Source: Sedimenticola hydrogenitrophicus
GTDB lineage: Bacteria > Pseudomonadota > Gammaproteobacteria > Chromatiales > Chromatiaceae
NCBI RefSeq assembly: GCF_025175675.1
Contig: NZ_JANIOA010000016.1
Coordinates: forward strand, 1-64,000
DNA length: 64,000 nucleotides
Direction: 5' to 3'
Of this stretch, positions 40,982-50,049 are shown piece after piece (within the stretch, counting starts at the first letter, position 1; each line of letters starts with the position of its first letter). Made by a program: the position numbers and the translations under genes. The notes under the pieces are model-generated. The model saw only the letters and a program-made list of their open reading frames with translations, had not been told where the DNA came from and ran no database searches.

Positions 40982-43789
40982 TCAGCTCAAACCCTGCTCG
41001 CACGCCTCGCGCAGGACGCTGCCGGCCGCATCGAAGGATTGATTCAATTGTTCAAATGCGCCGGTCACGGCGGCGAGATCCCCCTGCCGGGCGGCCAGTT
41101 CCATGCGCCGGGCCAGGGCGGAGAGTTTCATCGCACCGACATTGGCGCTGCTCGATTTCAGCGAATGGGCTGGCAGAATCACCTGCTGGGTATCCCCATC
41201 CAGAATACCCGCCTCTATCTCGCGGATCAGTCCCGGCGCCGCATCGAGATAGCTGATCAGCAGGTCGCTGAAATCGTCGACCATAATCTCATACAGCTCT
41301 TCGAGAACGGCTCTGTCGACCTCGATCTCCGACCGATCCCCGTCGGCGGCATGAATGGATGCCGCGGCAGACCGCTTCCCAATACGCGGATCAGGCTCTA
41401 TCTCCCGGCTCTCCGCCGCCCGCGCCTCCGGCTCACTCCGGGGCAGCCACCGGCTGAGCATCAGGCGCAGGGTCGCGGGCATGACCGGCTTGGAAAGATA
41501 ATCATCCATACCCGCCTCCAGGCACTTCTCGCAATCCCCTTCCATGGCATTGGCGGTCATGGCGATAACCGGCAGGCGCGCCAGCCCCCGGGTCACTTCG
41601 CGCAGGCGAATTGCCCGGGTCGCTTCATAGCCGTCCATACGCGGCATCTGGCAGTCCATCAGGATCAGGTCGTAGTGCTGCTGATCAATTGCGCGCAGCG
41701 CGGCCAGGCCATCCGCGGCCACATCGCACGTCAACCCCAGGCGCAGCAGCATCTTTTTCGCCACATTGAGATTGATCAGATTGTCCTCGACAATCAGCAC
41801 ATGGCCCATCAGCTGTATCTCATCGGCAGACGGCATCTCTGCCGCGATCGATTCAACCGGTACGGTCTCCGCCCACGACTGTCCCTGCCCATCGGCATAA
41901 AAAAACTGGTTGGCGAGCTTCTCCTCGCCCTGCTCCCGGCTCGCCCCTGCCTCGCTCTGTACATCCATCACTCGACAGAGGGCACGGTACAGATCGCTCT
42001 TTTTCACCGGCCGGCCCAGCGTCGCATCCAGCCCCAGCCGGGTAGCGGAACGGGGAGTCTGGCCGATGGCGAGCCTTTTCAGGCCAGCCAGTACCGCCTC
42101 GCCATTGAGCTCTTGCAGAAAACCCTGCAGTCGACCTCCCAGGGACTTGCTGTCGATCACCAGCAGTTCATAGGCCCAGCTCTCACCCAGGCTTGCTGTC
42201 GATACCAGTTTAGCCAACGCGTCCATGGTGCCATCCGCACCTTGATAAAGGACGCCCCACTCAGCCAGATATTGCCCGATCTTCTCTGCGTGGCGGTCGT
42301 TATCGTCGAGCACCAGGACCCGCAGTCCCTGTAGCGAGCGGCGTTCGGCCGGCATATCCCGCAAGGACTTGCGCAGCGGCACCACGAACCAGAATACCGA
42401 GCCCTTGCCCACCTCCGACCTGACCCCGATCTTGCCGTCCATCAGCTCCACCAGCCGGCGCGAGATCACCAGCCCAAGCCCGGTTCCCCCGTGTTTCCGG
42501 GTGGTCGAGGCATCGGCCTGGTTAAACGAGCGGAACAGTCGTGCCTGGATCTCTTCGCTGATGCCGACCCCACTGTCCCTGATGGTAAAGATCACCTCGA
42601 CATGCTTCCTGCCGCGGCCCCGGCAGGCCGCCTCCACCACGACACTCCCCCGGGGGGTGAACTTGATGGCGTTACTGACCAGATTGGTCAACACCTGGCG
42701 TAATCTGATGGGATCCCCGCGGACCACCGCGGGCAGATCCGCCGCGACCCGGTAATCCAGCTCCAGTCCCCGCCGCTCAGCGCTCTTGGCCATCATCGCC
42801 ACCACCGATTCAACCAGCTCGCGCAGGTTCAGCTCAATCGATTCCAGATCAAGCTTTCCCGCCTCTATTTTCGAGAAGTCGAGGATATCGTTAATAATGC
42901 TCAGCAGGTGATGGGAAGAGTTCAGCGCGGTAGCGACGATCTGCCGCTGCTCCCGGTTCAGGGTCGTTTCGCGCAGAATCTCCAGCAGCGGCACGATACC
43001 GTTCAGCGGCGTGCGGATTTCATGGCTCATGATCGCCAGAAATTCGCTCTTCACCATGTTGGCAGTCTCCGCCGCCTCTTTGGCCAGGTAGAGTTTCTGT
43101 TCGACATCACGCCGCCGCTCATCCTGGTCACTGAGCCGGGAGTGCAGACCGTCCATCTTCCGCCGCGCCAGATTAAGCTTTCCACTCACATTCTGCTTGC
43201 CGGCCCGCAGTCGGGCAATAATGCCGAAGAGCACCGAAAAGGCCATGGCCACCAGGCCCAGGCCCAGCACAACCGCCAACAGCACCGAGATGCTTGCGCC
43301 GGAGGGCCAGAACCGGCTGGCGGTGAACACCCATAACAGGGCTGCCAGGAAACCGGCTATAAACAGCAGCAGCGTCAGCTCCAGCGCCGACGACAGCATG
43401 ATCGACAGCAGCGTGCTGGCACCGATGGCGAGCAGGATGAGCAGCCCGGCATCCGTCTGCTGGAGCGGCAGGACGTAGGCGGTAATGGCGCCCCAGAGGA
43501 GACCTGACAGCAGGGTGGCAGGCAGCGGAAAATATACCCAGGAGCTGATTCCGGCGATTTCCGGTTTGCACCGGTACCAGGCATACCAGAGCCCAAGGTG
43601 CGCGACGCCGACCAGCAGCAAGCCTCCCGAGAGAACGCCTATCGGCCCACTGCCGACTCTGCCGTTCAGCCAATAGACCAGCCCCGCCAGCAGAAGGGTG
43701 GCGAGCCCGGCAAAACCGAGGCCAGCGTAGAACAGGCGGACCCGCTCCAGGGTGATCAATCGCGTCCTGATTATTGTGTGCTCTGACAT
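40982..43789 (-). CDS. hybrid sensor histidine kinase with two receivers and an Hpt domain
   Basis: The 935-residue protein has about six N-terminal membrane helices (to residue 195), a coiled coil, a HisKA domain with H256 in MSHEIRTPLNG, a HATPase with LVSNAIKFTPRG and GTGLGLVISRRLV, a first receiver lacking a canonical acidic pocket (LVLDDNDR, IDSKS), a complete second receiver (LIVEDNLINLNVAKK, LMDCQMP), and a C-terminal Hpt with HSLKSSSANVG. It is built like BarA-type phosphorelay kinases. ATG 43789 is preferred to a start 17 codons upstream. It is divergent from the regulator at 44048. Confidence 0.9.
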   Translation of the reverse strand: MSEHTIIRTRLITLERVRLFYAGLGFAGLATLLLAGLVYWLNGRVGSGPIGVLSGGLLLVGVAHLGLWYAWYRCKPEIAGISSWVYFPLPATLLSGLLWGAITAYVLPLQQTDAGLLILLAIGASTLLSIMLSSALELTLLLFIAGFLAALLWVFTASRFWPSGASISVLLAVVLGLGLVAMAFSVLFGIIARLRAGKQNVSGKLNLARRKMDGLHSRLSDQDERRRDVEQKLYLAKEAAETANMVKSEFLAIMSHEIRTPLNGIVPLLEILRETTLNREQRQIVATALNSSHHLLSIINDILDFSKIEAGKLDLESIELNLRELVESVVAMMAKSAERRGLELDYRVAADLPAVVRGDPIRLRQVLTNLVSNAIKFTPRGSVVVEAACRGRGRKHVEVIFTIRDSGVGISEEIQARLFRSFNQADASTTRKHGGTGLGLVISRRLVELMDGKIGVRSEVGKGSVFWFVVPLRKSLRDMPAERRSLQGLRVLVLDDNDRHAEKIGQYLAEWGVLYQGADGTMDALAKLVSTASLGESWAYELLVIDSKSLGGRLQGFLQELNGEAVLAGLKRLAIGQTPRSATRLGLDATLGRPVKKSDLYRALCRVMDVQSEAGASREQGEEKLANQFFYADGQGQSWAETVPVESIAAEMPSADEIQLMGHVLIVEDNLINLNVAKKMLLRLGLTCDVAADGLAALRAIDQQHYDLILMDCQMPRMDGYEATRAIRLREVTRGLARLPVIAMTANAMEGDCEKCLEAGMDDYLSKPVMPATLRLMLSRWLPRSEPEARAAESREIEPDPRIGKRSAAASIHAADGDRSEIEVDRAVLEELYEIMVDDFSDLLISYLDAAPGLIREIEAGILDGDTQQVILPAHSLKSSSANVGAMKLSALARRMELAARQGDLAAVTGAFEQLNQSFDAAGSVLREACEQGLS

Positions 43790-44047
43790 GCTGTTTCCGG
43801 GGTGCCTCCGGCGGGCATCCACACGCATTAAAACAACCAAATTATCGCCGGCGATGCAATCCCCGGTACCGCGCAGGGCGGAAACCGCCTATCTTACACC
43901 GACACACCGCTTCCGCAGTTGCACAATGCAGAGACGCCGGCAATTGTTCACAAAGGCTGTCAAGAAGACCATTTTATGCAAAACTGGCGGTTATGATCCT
44001 TGCCCTGATTCCGGTCAGCATACACTGTATCCCAAGGAACCGAATAT

Positions 44048-46366
44048 ATGTCCGAGCAACAACAGAAAGAGCATGAACTCAAAGCCGCGTTCATTCAGCA
44101 TCTTCCTGAACGGATTAACAGTATCGGCAACGACTGGGGCCGCCTCTCCCGCGACCCATGGGATGATCAGCTGCGCAAAAAATTGTGCCGGAAATTGCAG
44201 AATCTTACCGGTTCCTGCGGAAGCTTTGGGCTGATCAACCTGAGTGAGAGCAGCTTTTCACTGGAAGTCTACCTCGGCGCATTCGGCGATTCGGACAATC
44301 GCCCCACCAGCGAACAGCAGTTGACCGTGAACACCCTGATTGCGGCGATCAGACATGAATCCGAGTTGCTACACAGCAAATCCGGGATCGAGCGCCCGGT
44401 GAACCTGCTGATCTATCTGCTGAGCGGCAATGAACAACTGGCACCCGGCCTGAGCGGCATGCTTGAACAACAGGGCTGCACCCTCCTCAGCTTCAACCAG
44501 GCCGATGATGTGGAGGGGGAGATACAGCGGCGACTGCCGGATGTACTGATCATCGATGACCGCTTTCTGCCCCGGATGGCCCAACTCAATCGCGAACTGG
44601 CCATCCAACAGGAACGGCACCACAAACAGGTGGGCCTGATCTGCCTGAGCCAGAGCCGCGATCTGGAACAACGGCTGCTGGCGTTGCGCAGCGGCGTGGA
44701 CGCCTACTACATGACACCGGTCAACACCCGGGAGCTGTGTGACAGGGTGATGGAACTAGCCTCACCCAAAGCCGACCGTTACCGTATCCTGATTGTGGAG
44801 GATGACCCGTCACAGGCGGATTTTGCCGCCTCCATTCTCGGCAAGAGCGGCATGAAGACACAGGTCCTCACCGACCCGCTGAAAGTGATCGAGGCACTGG
44901 ATAAATTTCGTCCAGACCTGATTCTGATGGACCTCTATATGCCCAACGCGAACGGCATCGAGCTGACCACCATCATCAGGGAACATCCCGATGGCGTCAC
45001 CACGCCGATTGTTTTCCTCTCCGGCGAGCTGAACACCGACAAGCAGCTGCATGCCCTGAGCGTTGGCGCTGATGATTTCCTCAGCAAGCCGATCCGCCCG
45101 CGGCACCTGATCAACACCATCACCAACCGGGTGCAGCGCGCCCGGATACTCGAAAAACGGCATCATCCCCCCAGTTCGCGTGACCAGCTGACCGGACTCT
45201 ATAACCGTCGCTATTTCTACGAGCAACTGGATCGCATTACCGCCCAGGCACCGGATCGCGGGACAACCGGTGGTGTCTTGCATATCTCACTGAAGCAGGC
45301 TGGCCACACCCGCCCCGACCATGAAAGCCTTCTCGCAAAAATGGGGAGCCAGGTCAGTGGGCAGCTGGAAGACCAGGATATCGCCGCATGCATAGATGCG
45401 GAAAGCTTCGCTGTTCTGGTCATGCGGCCACACCCGAAGAATGTGATCGCCCTGGCCGAAAAACTTGCCCATAAACTTCTCGGCTTAAAAGATGCGGCTA
45501 TGCCGCCCCCCAAAATAGGGATCGCCATCCTTGACAGGCAACCGACCAGCGCCGCCGAGCTGATGGCGAACGCGGCGACCGCCTGCCAGGAGATACAGGA
45601 CAGCCAACAGCAGGTAAAGCTGTATCAAGAGAGGGGTCACAGCACCGCCCAGGCGGAAGCGGGACAGCTGCCCCACCTGTTCAGACAAGCGCTGGACAAT
45701 AACGGCTTTCAGCTCTATTTCAGAACACTGGAGCAGCCGCGGAAGAGCGGGACTGAAGCGTATGAACTGAAACCGCGTCTGCAACTTGCCGATGGCAGAC
45801 AGCTGGGCAGCCCGGAGCTGCTGTCATTGGCCGATGAGGAGGGGCTCGGCACCCGGTTCAGTCAATGGCTCATCGAGCGCGCCCTGAACATACTGGAAGA
45901 GAAACGGGCCGAAGGAAAAAACAGCCTGTTCTTCGTGGAGCAATCATCCGAGTCGATCTTCCAGGGCACCCTCGGCGGCTGGCTCAGGGATCAGTTGCGG
46001 ACCCGGCAGATGGTGGGTGTCGGTCTGGTATGTGAATATCGAATTGCCGAGTTGAGTGTCGATCTGAAGCACGCACGACAGCATTTTTCACAACTCCAGG
46101 AGATGGGTATCAAGATCTCGCTGGCGCGCTTTGGCGCCAATAGCACCGCCATCAAAGTCCTGCAGTATCTGAAGGCCGACTACGTCCGGCCGGCGGGTCC
46201 GGTATTGCGGGCGGAGAAGCGTGAGATAGCCGGAATCGTGGAGCAGATCCACGGTGCCAATGCGGGCGTGGCATTGCCTGCCTCGGTCGATCCAAAATCA
46301 ATCACACCCTGCTGGCTGGAACTCGCCGACCTTGCACCACCGACCTCGGGCATCACCAATCCCTGA
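44048..46366 (+). CDS. response regulator with degenerate GGDEF and EAL regions
   Basis: The 772-residue protein has an N-terminal Hpt-like helical segment (to about 105), a pseudo-receiver (115-235), a full receiver (244-370; ILIVEDDPSQ, LMDLYMP, SKPIRP), a GGDEF-type region from LTGLYNRRYFYEQL (381) and an EAL-type region from about 541. The signature GGDEF is replaced by DAESF and the EAL position by YELKP, so neither cyclase nor phosphodiesterase activity is expected. It may act as a c-di-GMP receptor or scaffold, as FimX-type proteins do. It is divergent from the hybrid kinase and 15 bp before a Crp/Fnr gene. Confidence 0.78.
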   Translation: MSEQQQKEHELKAAFIQHLPERINSIGNDWGRLSRDPWDDQLRKKLCRKLQNLTGSCGSFGLINLSESSFSLEVYLGAFGDSDNRPTSEQQLTVNTLIAAIRHESELLHSKSGIERPVNLLIYLLSGNEQLAPGLSGMLEQQGCTLLSFNQADDVEGEIQRRLPDVLIIDDRFLPRMAQLNRELAIQQERHHKQVGLICLSQSRDLEQRLLALRSGVDAYYMTPVNTRELCDRVMELASPKADRYRILIVEDDPSQADFAASILGKSGMKTQVLTDPLKVIEALDKFRPDLILMDLYMPNANGIELTTIIREHPDGVTTPIVFLSGELNTDKQLHALSVGADDFLSKPIRPRHLINTITNRVQRARILEKRHHPPSSRDQLTGLYNRRYFYEQLDRITAQAPDRGTTGGVLHISLKQAGHTRPDHESLLAKMGSQVSGQLEDQDIAACIDAESFAVLVMRPHPKNVIALAEKLAHKLLGLKDAAMPPPKIGIAILDRQPTSAAELMANAATACQEIQDSQQQVKLYQERGHSTAQAEAGQLPHLFRQALDNNGFQLYFRTLEQPRKSGTEAYELKPRLQLADGRQLGSPELLSLADEEGLGTRFSQWLIERALNILEEKRAEGKNSLFFVEQSSESIFQGTLGGWLRDQLRTRQMVGVGLVCEYRIAELSVDLKHARQHFSQLQEMGIKISLARFGANSTAIKVLQYLKADYVRPAGPVLRAEKREIAGIVEQIHGANAGVALPASVDPKSITPCWLELADLAPPTSGITNP

Positions 46367-46381
46367 TGCCGGGAACAACTT

Positions 46382-47065
46382 ATGACAATCGATAATCAGA
46401 AACGCGCTGCCATGACGCAGCAACTCCGCTTTCTCGCCCAGGCGGATGATCCATTCAGCCGGCACTTCTTCGAAAAAGCCGTTTTTACAACCCTGAATAA
46501 GGGGCAGTACGTCTGCCATGAGGGCAGCAGTTGCAGTCATCTGGCGATCATGCTGAATGGTACAGCGCGGGTCTACAAACTGGGTGAAAACGGCAAGGAG
46601 ATCACCCTGTATCGGGTGGATCCGGGTGAGAGCTGTGTTCTCACCGCCTCCTGCATACTCAGCGAAGTGCCCTTTCCCGCGATTGCCGTATGTGAAACCG
46701 CGGTCGAAGCGGTGGTAATTCCGGCCGGAGACGTTCAAAAATGGTTATCCGAATCGATAACCTGGCGCAACTACATCTTCGGGCTGGTCGCCACCCGGCT
46801 GACCAATATCATCAATGTGGTTGAGGACGTGGCTTTCAGGCGCATGGACAAACGCATTGCCGAGCACCTGTACAAAAGAACGGACAGAACCAGCCATCTC
46901 CTGCTGGCAACCCACCAGGAGATCGCCTCCGAGCTCGGCACATCAAGGGAAGTGGTCAGCAGAATCCTGAAGGAGTTCGAGCTGGAGGCCATTATCAGGG
47001 TGACGCGCGGCTCCATCGAACTCCTCGACCCGGAAAAACTCGACCGGAGACGGTGCGAAATATAG
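46382..47065 (+). CDS. Crp/Fnr-family transcription regulator
   Basis: The 227-residue regulator has a cyclic-nucleotide-like N-terminal fold (FTTLNKGQYVCHEGSSCSHL) and a C-terminal winged helix with the recognition helix GTSREVVSRILKEFE. It lacks the FNR N-terminal C-X2-C-X5-C cluster, although C45, C51, C83 and C90-type cysteines are scattered, so the ligand is unclear. It follows the degenerate regulator by 15 bp. A TGTGACTTAGTCACA palindrome at 47166-47180 is a possible target. Confidence 0.85.
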   Translation: MTIDNQKRAAMTQQLRFLAQADDPFSRHFFEKAVFTTLNKGQYVCHEGSSCSHLAIMLNGTARVYKLGENGKEITLYRVDPGESCVLTASCILSEVPFPAIAVCETAVEAVVIPAGDVQKWLSESITWRNYIFGLVATRLTNIINVVEDVAFRRMDKRIAEHLYKRTDRTSHLLLATHQEIASELGTSREVVSRILKEFELEAIIRVTRGSIELLDPEKLDRRRCEI

Positions 47066-47072
47066 CAGGACC

Positions 47073-47140
47073 GTAACTACTCACCCGGATTGGAAGTGAT
47101 TGGCCTACCTTGCCGGCCAATCTCCCCCGTGAGTAGTTAC
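47073..47140. repeat. family A element, copy 3 (68-bp minimal form)
   Basis: GTAACTACTCAC and its exact reverse complement GTGAGTAGTTAC form the ends, with an inner GATTGGCC/GGCCAATC stem. It starts eight bases after the Crp/Fnr stop codon and lacks the central part of the long copies. It may act as a structured 3' end. Confidence 0.9.
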
Positions 47141-47165
47141 ACCGGACCGACCATCGCAACCCCTG

Positions 47166-47180
47166 TGTGACTTAGTCACA
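47166..47180. promoter_or_regulatory. perfect 15-bp palindrome, Crp/Fnr-like site
   Basis: TGTGACT-T-AGTCACA is a perfect palindrome 84 bp before the DUF2892 gene and 100 bp after a Crp/Fnr-family regulator gene. It resembles half-sites TGTGA/TCACA of this superfamily but has one base less between them than CRP sites. Confidence 0.5.
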
Positions 47181-47264
47181 GACATCGCCAGATCAACGGC
47201 CTATCCTGCACCACTGTGAATGGGGCTCCGCCCCGGATAGAAACTGACTTGACGGGAGATTGAG

Positions 47265-47453
47265 ATGAAAAAGAATGTGGGTAGTATCGACAGAGGACTT
47301 CGGGCAGTGGTAGGCATTGGACTGGTAGCCTGGGGTATTGCAACCCAGAACTGGTGGGGGGCCATCGGCATCATCCCCTTGTTCACCGCGGCCATCGGCT
47401 GGTGTCCGGCCTACCTGCCGTTTGGCCTGAGCAGCTGCAGGACCAAAACCTAA
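47265..47453 (+). CDS. DUF2892 (YgaP-like) small membrane protein
   Basis: The 62-residue protein MKKNVGSIDRGLRAVVG... has two membrane helices and the DUF2892 motif GIIPLFTAAIGWCPAY with the conserved GWCP. Relatives are fused to or next to rhodaneses. Ribosome binding site GGGAGATTGAG precedes it. It is monocistronic, with a Crp/Fnr-like palindrome upstream. Confidence 0.88.
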   Translation: MKKNVGSIDRGLRAVVGIGLVAWGIATQNWWGAIGIIPLFTAAIGWCPAYLPFGLSSCRTKT

Positions 47454-47480
47454 AGACCGCTCGGCGCAGGGTATTGCCGC

Positions 47481-48539
47481 TCAACCCGAGGGCAATACCT
47501 TGCTCGGCCAGGATCGGATAACCGCCTGCACCAGCGTTGCCAGCGGAATCGCAAAAAACACTCCCCAGAACCCCCAGAGTCCGCCGAACACCAGGATCGC
47601 CACTATAATGGCTACGGGGTGGAGATTCACCACCTCGGAGAACAGCAACGGTACCAGGACATTGCCATCCAGCGCCTGGATCACGAAATAGGCGACACTG
47701 AGCCAGATAAAATCGTTACCCCAGCCCCACTGGAACCAGGCGATCAGGATCACCGGAAAGGTGACCACCGCCGCGCCTATATAGGGGATGATGACCGAAA
47801 GCCCCACCAGCACCGCCAGCAGCATGGCATACTGCAGCCCCATGAAGGTGAAGGTGAAAAAGCTGACCGAACCAACGATGATGATCTCCCAGAATTTGCC
47901 ACGCACATAATTGGCAATCTGCTCATCCATGTCCCGCCACACGGAGCCGGCAAAAGTCCGGTTGCTCGGCAGCAGACCGAGCGCCCAGTCGAGAATGACC
48001 CGCTTGTCCTTGAGAAAGAAAAACACCAGCAGCGGCATCAGGATGAGATAGACCAGCAGGGTGATAATCCCCACCACGGAAGAGAGGGAGAGGGAGACCA
48101 CCTGTTGACCAAAGGTGGCGATCTCACCCCGCAATATGGTGAATATCTCCTGCACCTGCGCGGCCGAAATGATATCCGGGTATCTTTCCGGTAGCCGCAT
48201 CAACAGTTTCTGACCCTCGCCAATCATCGTGGGAATCTGCTGGAACAGCTGCGTCACCTGACGCGAGAGTTCCGGCAACAGCACAAACAGGATCAGAATG
48301 ACGAACAGCAGAAAGGCGATAAACACGACCAGTACCGCAGTAAACCGCGGCACCTTCATGCGCTCGATCTTCCCCGCCAGCCCCTCCAGCAGATAGGCAA
48401 TCACCGCACTCGCCAAAACCGGGGTAAGCATCTCCCCCATGGTGATGATGATGGCGAAGCAGGCCACCAGAAACAGGGCAAGAAAAATCACCTCTGGATC
48501 GGAAAAGTGTCGCTTGAACCAATCTGTCAGTAATTGCAT
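47481..48539 (-). CDS. AI-2E-family (PerM/YdiK-like) permease
   Basis: The 352-residue integral membrane protein has the AI-2E/PerM pattern: seven or eight helices, the segment FVIQALDGNVLVPLLFSEVV, shown as QALDGNVLVPLLFSEVV, and LHPVAIIVAILVFGGLWGFW. Members export autoinducer-2, ions or other solutes; the substrate here is unknown. It lies 26 bp downstream of an uncharacterised small gene in the same direction. Confidence 0.88.
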   Translation of the reverse strand: MQLLTDWFKRHFSDPEVIFLALFLVACFAIIITMGEMLTPVLASAVIAYLLEGLAGKIERMKVPRFTAVLVVFIAFLLFVILILFVLLPELSRQVTQLFQQIPTMIGEGQKLLMRLPERYPDIISAAQVQEIFTILRGEIATFGQQVVSLSLSSVVGIITLLVYLILMPLLVFFFLKDKRVILDWALGLLPSNRTFAGSVWRDMDEQIANYVRGKFWEIIIVGSVSFFTFTFMGLQYAMLLAVLVGLSVIIPYIGAAVVTFPVILIAWFQWGWGNDFIWLSVAYFVIQALDGNVLVPLLFSEVVNLHPVAIIVAILVFGGLWGFWGVFFAIPLATLVQAVIRSWPSKVLPSG

Positions 48540-48565
48540 CCGGATAGGCCTATTGAAGGTTCTTG

Positions 48566-48955
48566 TTATTGCTCACGCTGTTTTGACACAAGCTCCTGGT
48601 GATGGCGCTCAAACAGCGCCTCCAGATCGTCGATCACTTCATTGGCACTGCGTCCATGCATGATATGGGCCGTCATCAGGGACGAGGTTTCCGTCAACAG
48701 GGCGGACCTGTCCAGCATGTGATAACTTTCGGAAAGTCGCTTGATAGCCGCAACGACGCTCTCGACCTCGGGCCGGGGGATCGGCTTCGGTTCCAGCACG
48801 GGCGGCGATCCGGTCGTTTCGGACGCCGGCCCGGAACGCTGCAGCAGAAACTCGGCGAATGCCAACAGGCTCAGCCTGTCCGGTTCACTCAGCGCTGAGT
48901 ACAGCTTAAGCAACTTCCGGTCATCATCCGAAAGTTTCTTCCTGGGCAGCAACAT
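48566..48955 (-). CDS. uncharacterised cytoplasmic protein
   Basis: I do not recognise this 129-residue protein. It has a helical N-terminal half (KKLSDDDRKLLKLYSALSEP, then LSLLAFAEFLLQR), a proline-rich stretch (SPPVLEPKPIPRPEVE) and a helical C-terminal half (VVAAIKRLSESYHMLDRSAL). No membrane helix or signal is seen. ATG 48955 is two bases before the LysR stop, so translational coupling with the regulator is likely. An upstream start would overlap lysR. Confidence 0.6.
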   Translation of the reverse strand: MLLPRKKLSDDDRKLLKLYSALSEPDRLSLLAFAEFLLQRSGPASETTGSPPVLEPKPIPRPEVESVVAAIKRLSESYHMLDRSALLTETSSLMTAHIMHGRSANEVIDDLEALFERHHQELVSKQREQ

Positions 48956-48957
48956 AT

Positions 48958-49872
48958 TCAGTCTATACAGTCGCTCTTGTGCTCCGCACAATACTTCTGT
49001 GCGAACTCCAGCAACTCCTCCATCACCCGGGCGCGGAATTTTTGCTTCTGGTGGACAAATGAGAAGGGTCTCTCCAGTCCCGGTTCGAGGTTGATGGCCA
49101 CCAGGGTCCCCAATTTCAGCTCCTTCTGAATAGTCGCGCGGGAGACCACGGAGATACCCATACCCGCTTCCACGGCACCCTTGACCGCTTCCGGACTCCC
49201 CAGCTCCATGGAGATATTCAACTCTTCGACATTCTCCTTGATCTGGGCGAGATATTCATTAATCACCTCCCGGGTTCCCGAGCCCTCTTCCCGGCAGATG
49301 AAGGGATATTTCACCAGGTCCTCGTAGGTCAGCGTGCTGCGCTGCGCCTCGGGATGACCCGGCGGGACAATGGCCACCAGTTGATCCACCTTGCAGATCT
49401 CCACCACCAGGTTTTTATTGGCCACGGGGGCTTCAACCACACCCAGGTCTATCGTGTTGTTCTCCACCATGGAGACGATACCCTCGGTATTGGAGACCTT
49501 CAGGTGGATATTGACATCCGGATACTTCACCTTGAAGTCACCGAGTAACGCCGGCAGCATATATTCGGCAATGGTGGTACTTGCGCCGATGGTGAGGGAG
49601 CCGCTGATCTCCCCGGTCATGGCGCGGACGGAATTTTCCATCTCGGCATAGAGTTCAAAAATCTTCGCCGCATACTCGTAAACATGCGCCCCCGCATCCG
49701 TCAGGCTGATGCGATTATGCGTGCGGTCAAACAGGCGGGTATTGAAGTAATCCTCCAGCTGCCTGACCTGAAAAGTCACTGCCGGCTGGGTCATATGAAG
49801 AGATTCAGCCGCCTTGGTGAAGCTGAGCAACCGTGCCACGGTATGAAACACCTGAAGTCTGCGATCGGCCAT
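48958..49872 (-). CDS. LysR-family transcription regulator
   Basis: The 304-residue protein has an N-terminal winged helix-turn-helix (RLQVFHTVARLLSFTKAAES, then MTQPAVTFQVRQLED) and a substrate-binding domain with GSLTIGASTTIAEYMLPALL, shown as TIGASTTIAEYMLPALL. MADRRLQ at 49872 is chosen over a start 45 codons earlier. It may control the small protein and permease downstream, sulfur genes or carbon fixation genes; the effector is unknown. The region 49873-50049 holds no gene. Confidence 0.9.
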   Translation of the reverse strand: MADRRLQVFHTVARLLSFTKAAESLHMTQPAVTFQVRQLEDYFNTRLFDRTHNRISLTDAGAHVYEYAAKIFELYAEMENSVRAMTGEISGSLTIGASTTIAEYMLPALLGDFKVKYPDVNIHLKVSNTEGIVSMVENNTIDLGVVEAPVANKNLVVEICKVDQLVAIVPPGHPEAQRSTLTYEDLVKYPFICREEGSGTREVINEYLAQIKENVEELNISMELGSPEAVKGAVEAGMGISVVSRATIQKELKLGTLVAINLEPGLERPFSFVHQKQKFRARVMEELLEFAQKYCAEHKSDCID

Positions 49873-50049
49873 GTGATATCCCCATAGATACGATTGGTAA
49901 TAAAATCTTTTTATAGCATACAAATCCTTGAAAAGGCGAATTATTTTAGAACATGATAATTCTTTAAAGTACCCGGAAAGGCATCCCGCTCTCCCGACCG
50001 GTTGCATACCCGGAGCAGCACCTCCAATAGCACGCCATTAGCGCGCTTT

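Noticed and set aside
40946-42334. 462-codon frame opposite to the hybrid kinase
   Set aside because: Arg/His-rich shadow of receiver and Hpt domains.
47470-47499. GGTATTGCC/GGCAATACC hairpin as terminator of the AI-2E gene
   Set aside because: It overlaps the stop codon and has no T-run on either strand.
50025-50049. Terminator hairpin after the exported protein at 50050
   Set aside because: The stem is imperfect (AGCGCGC/GCGTGCT) and no T-run follows.
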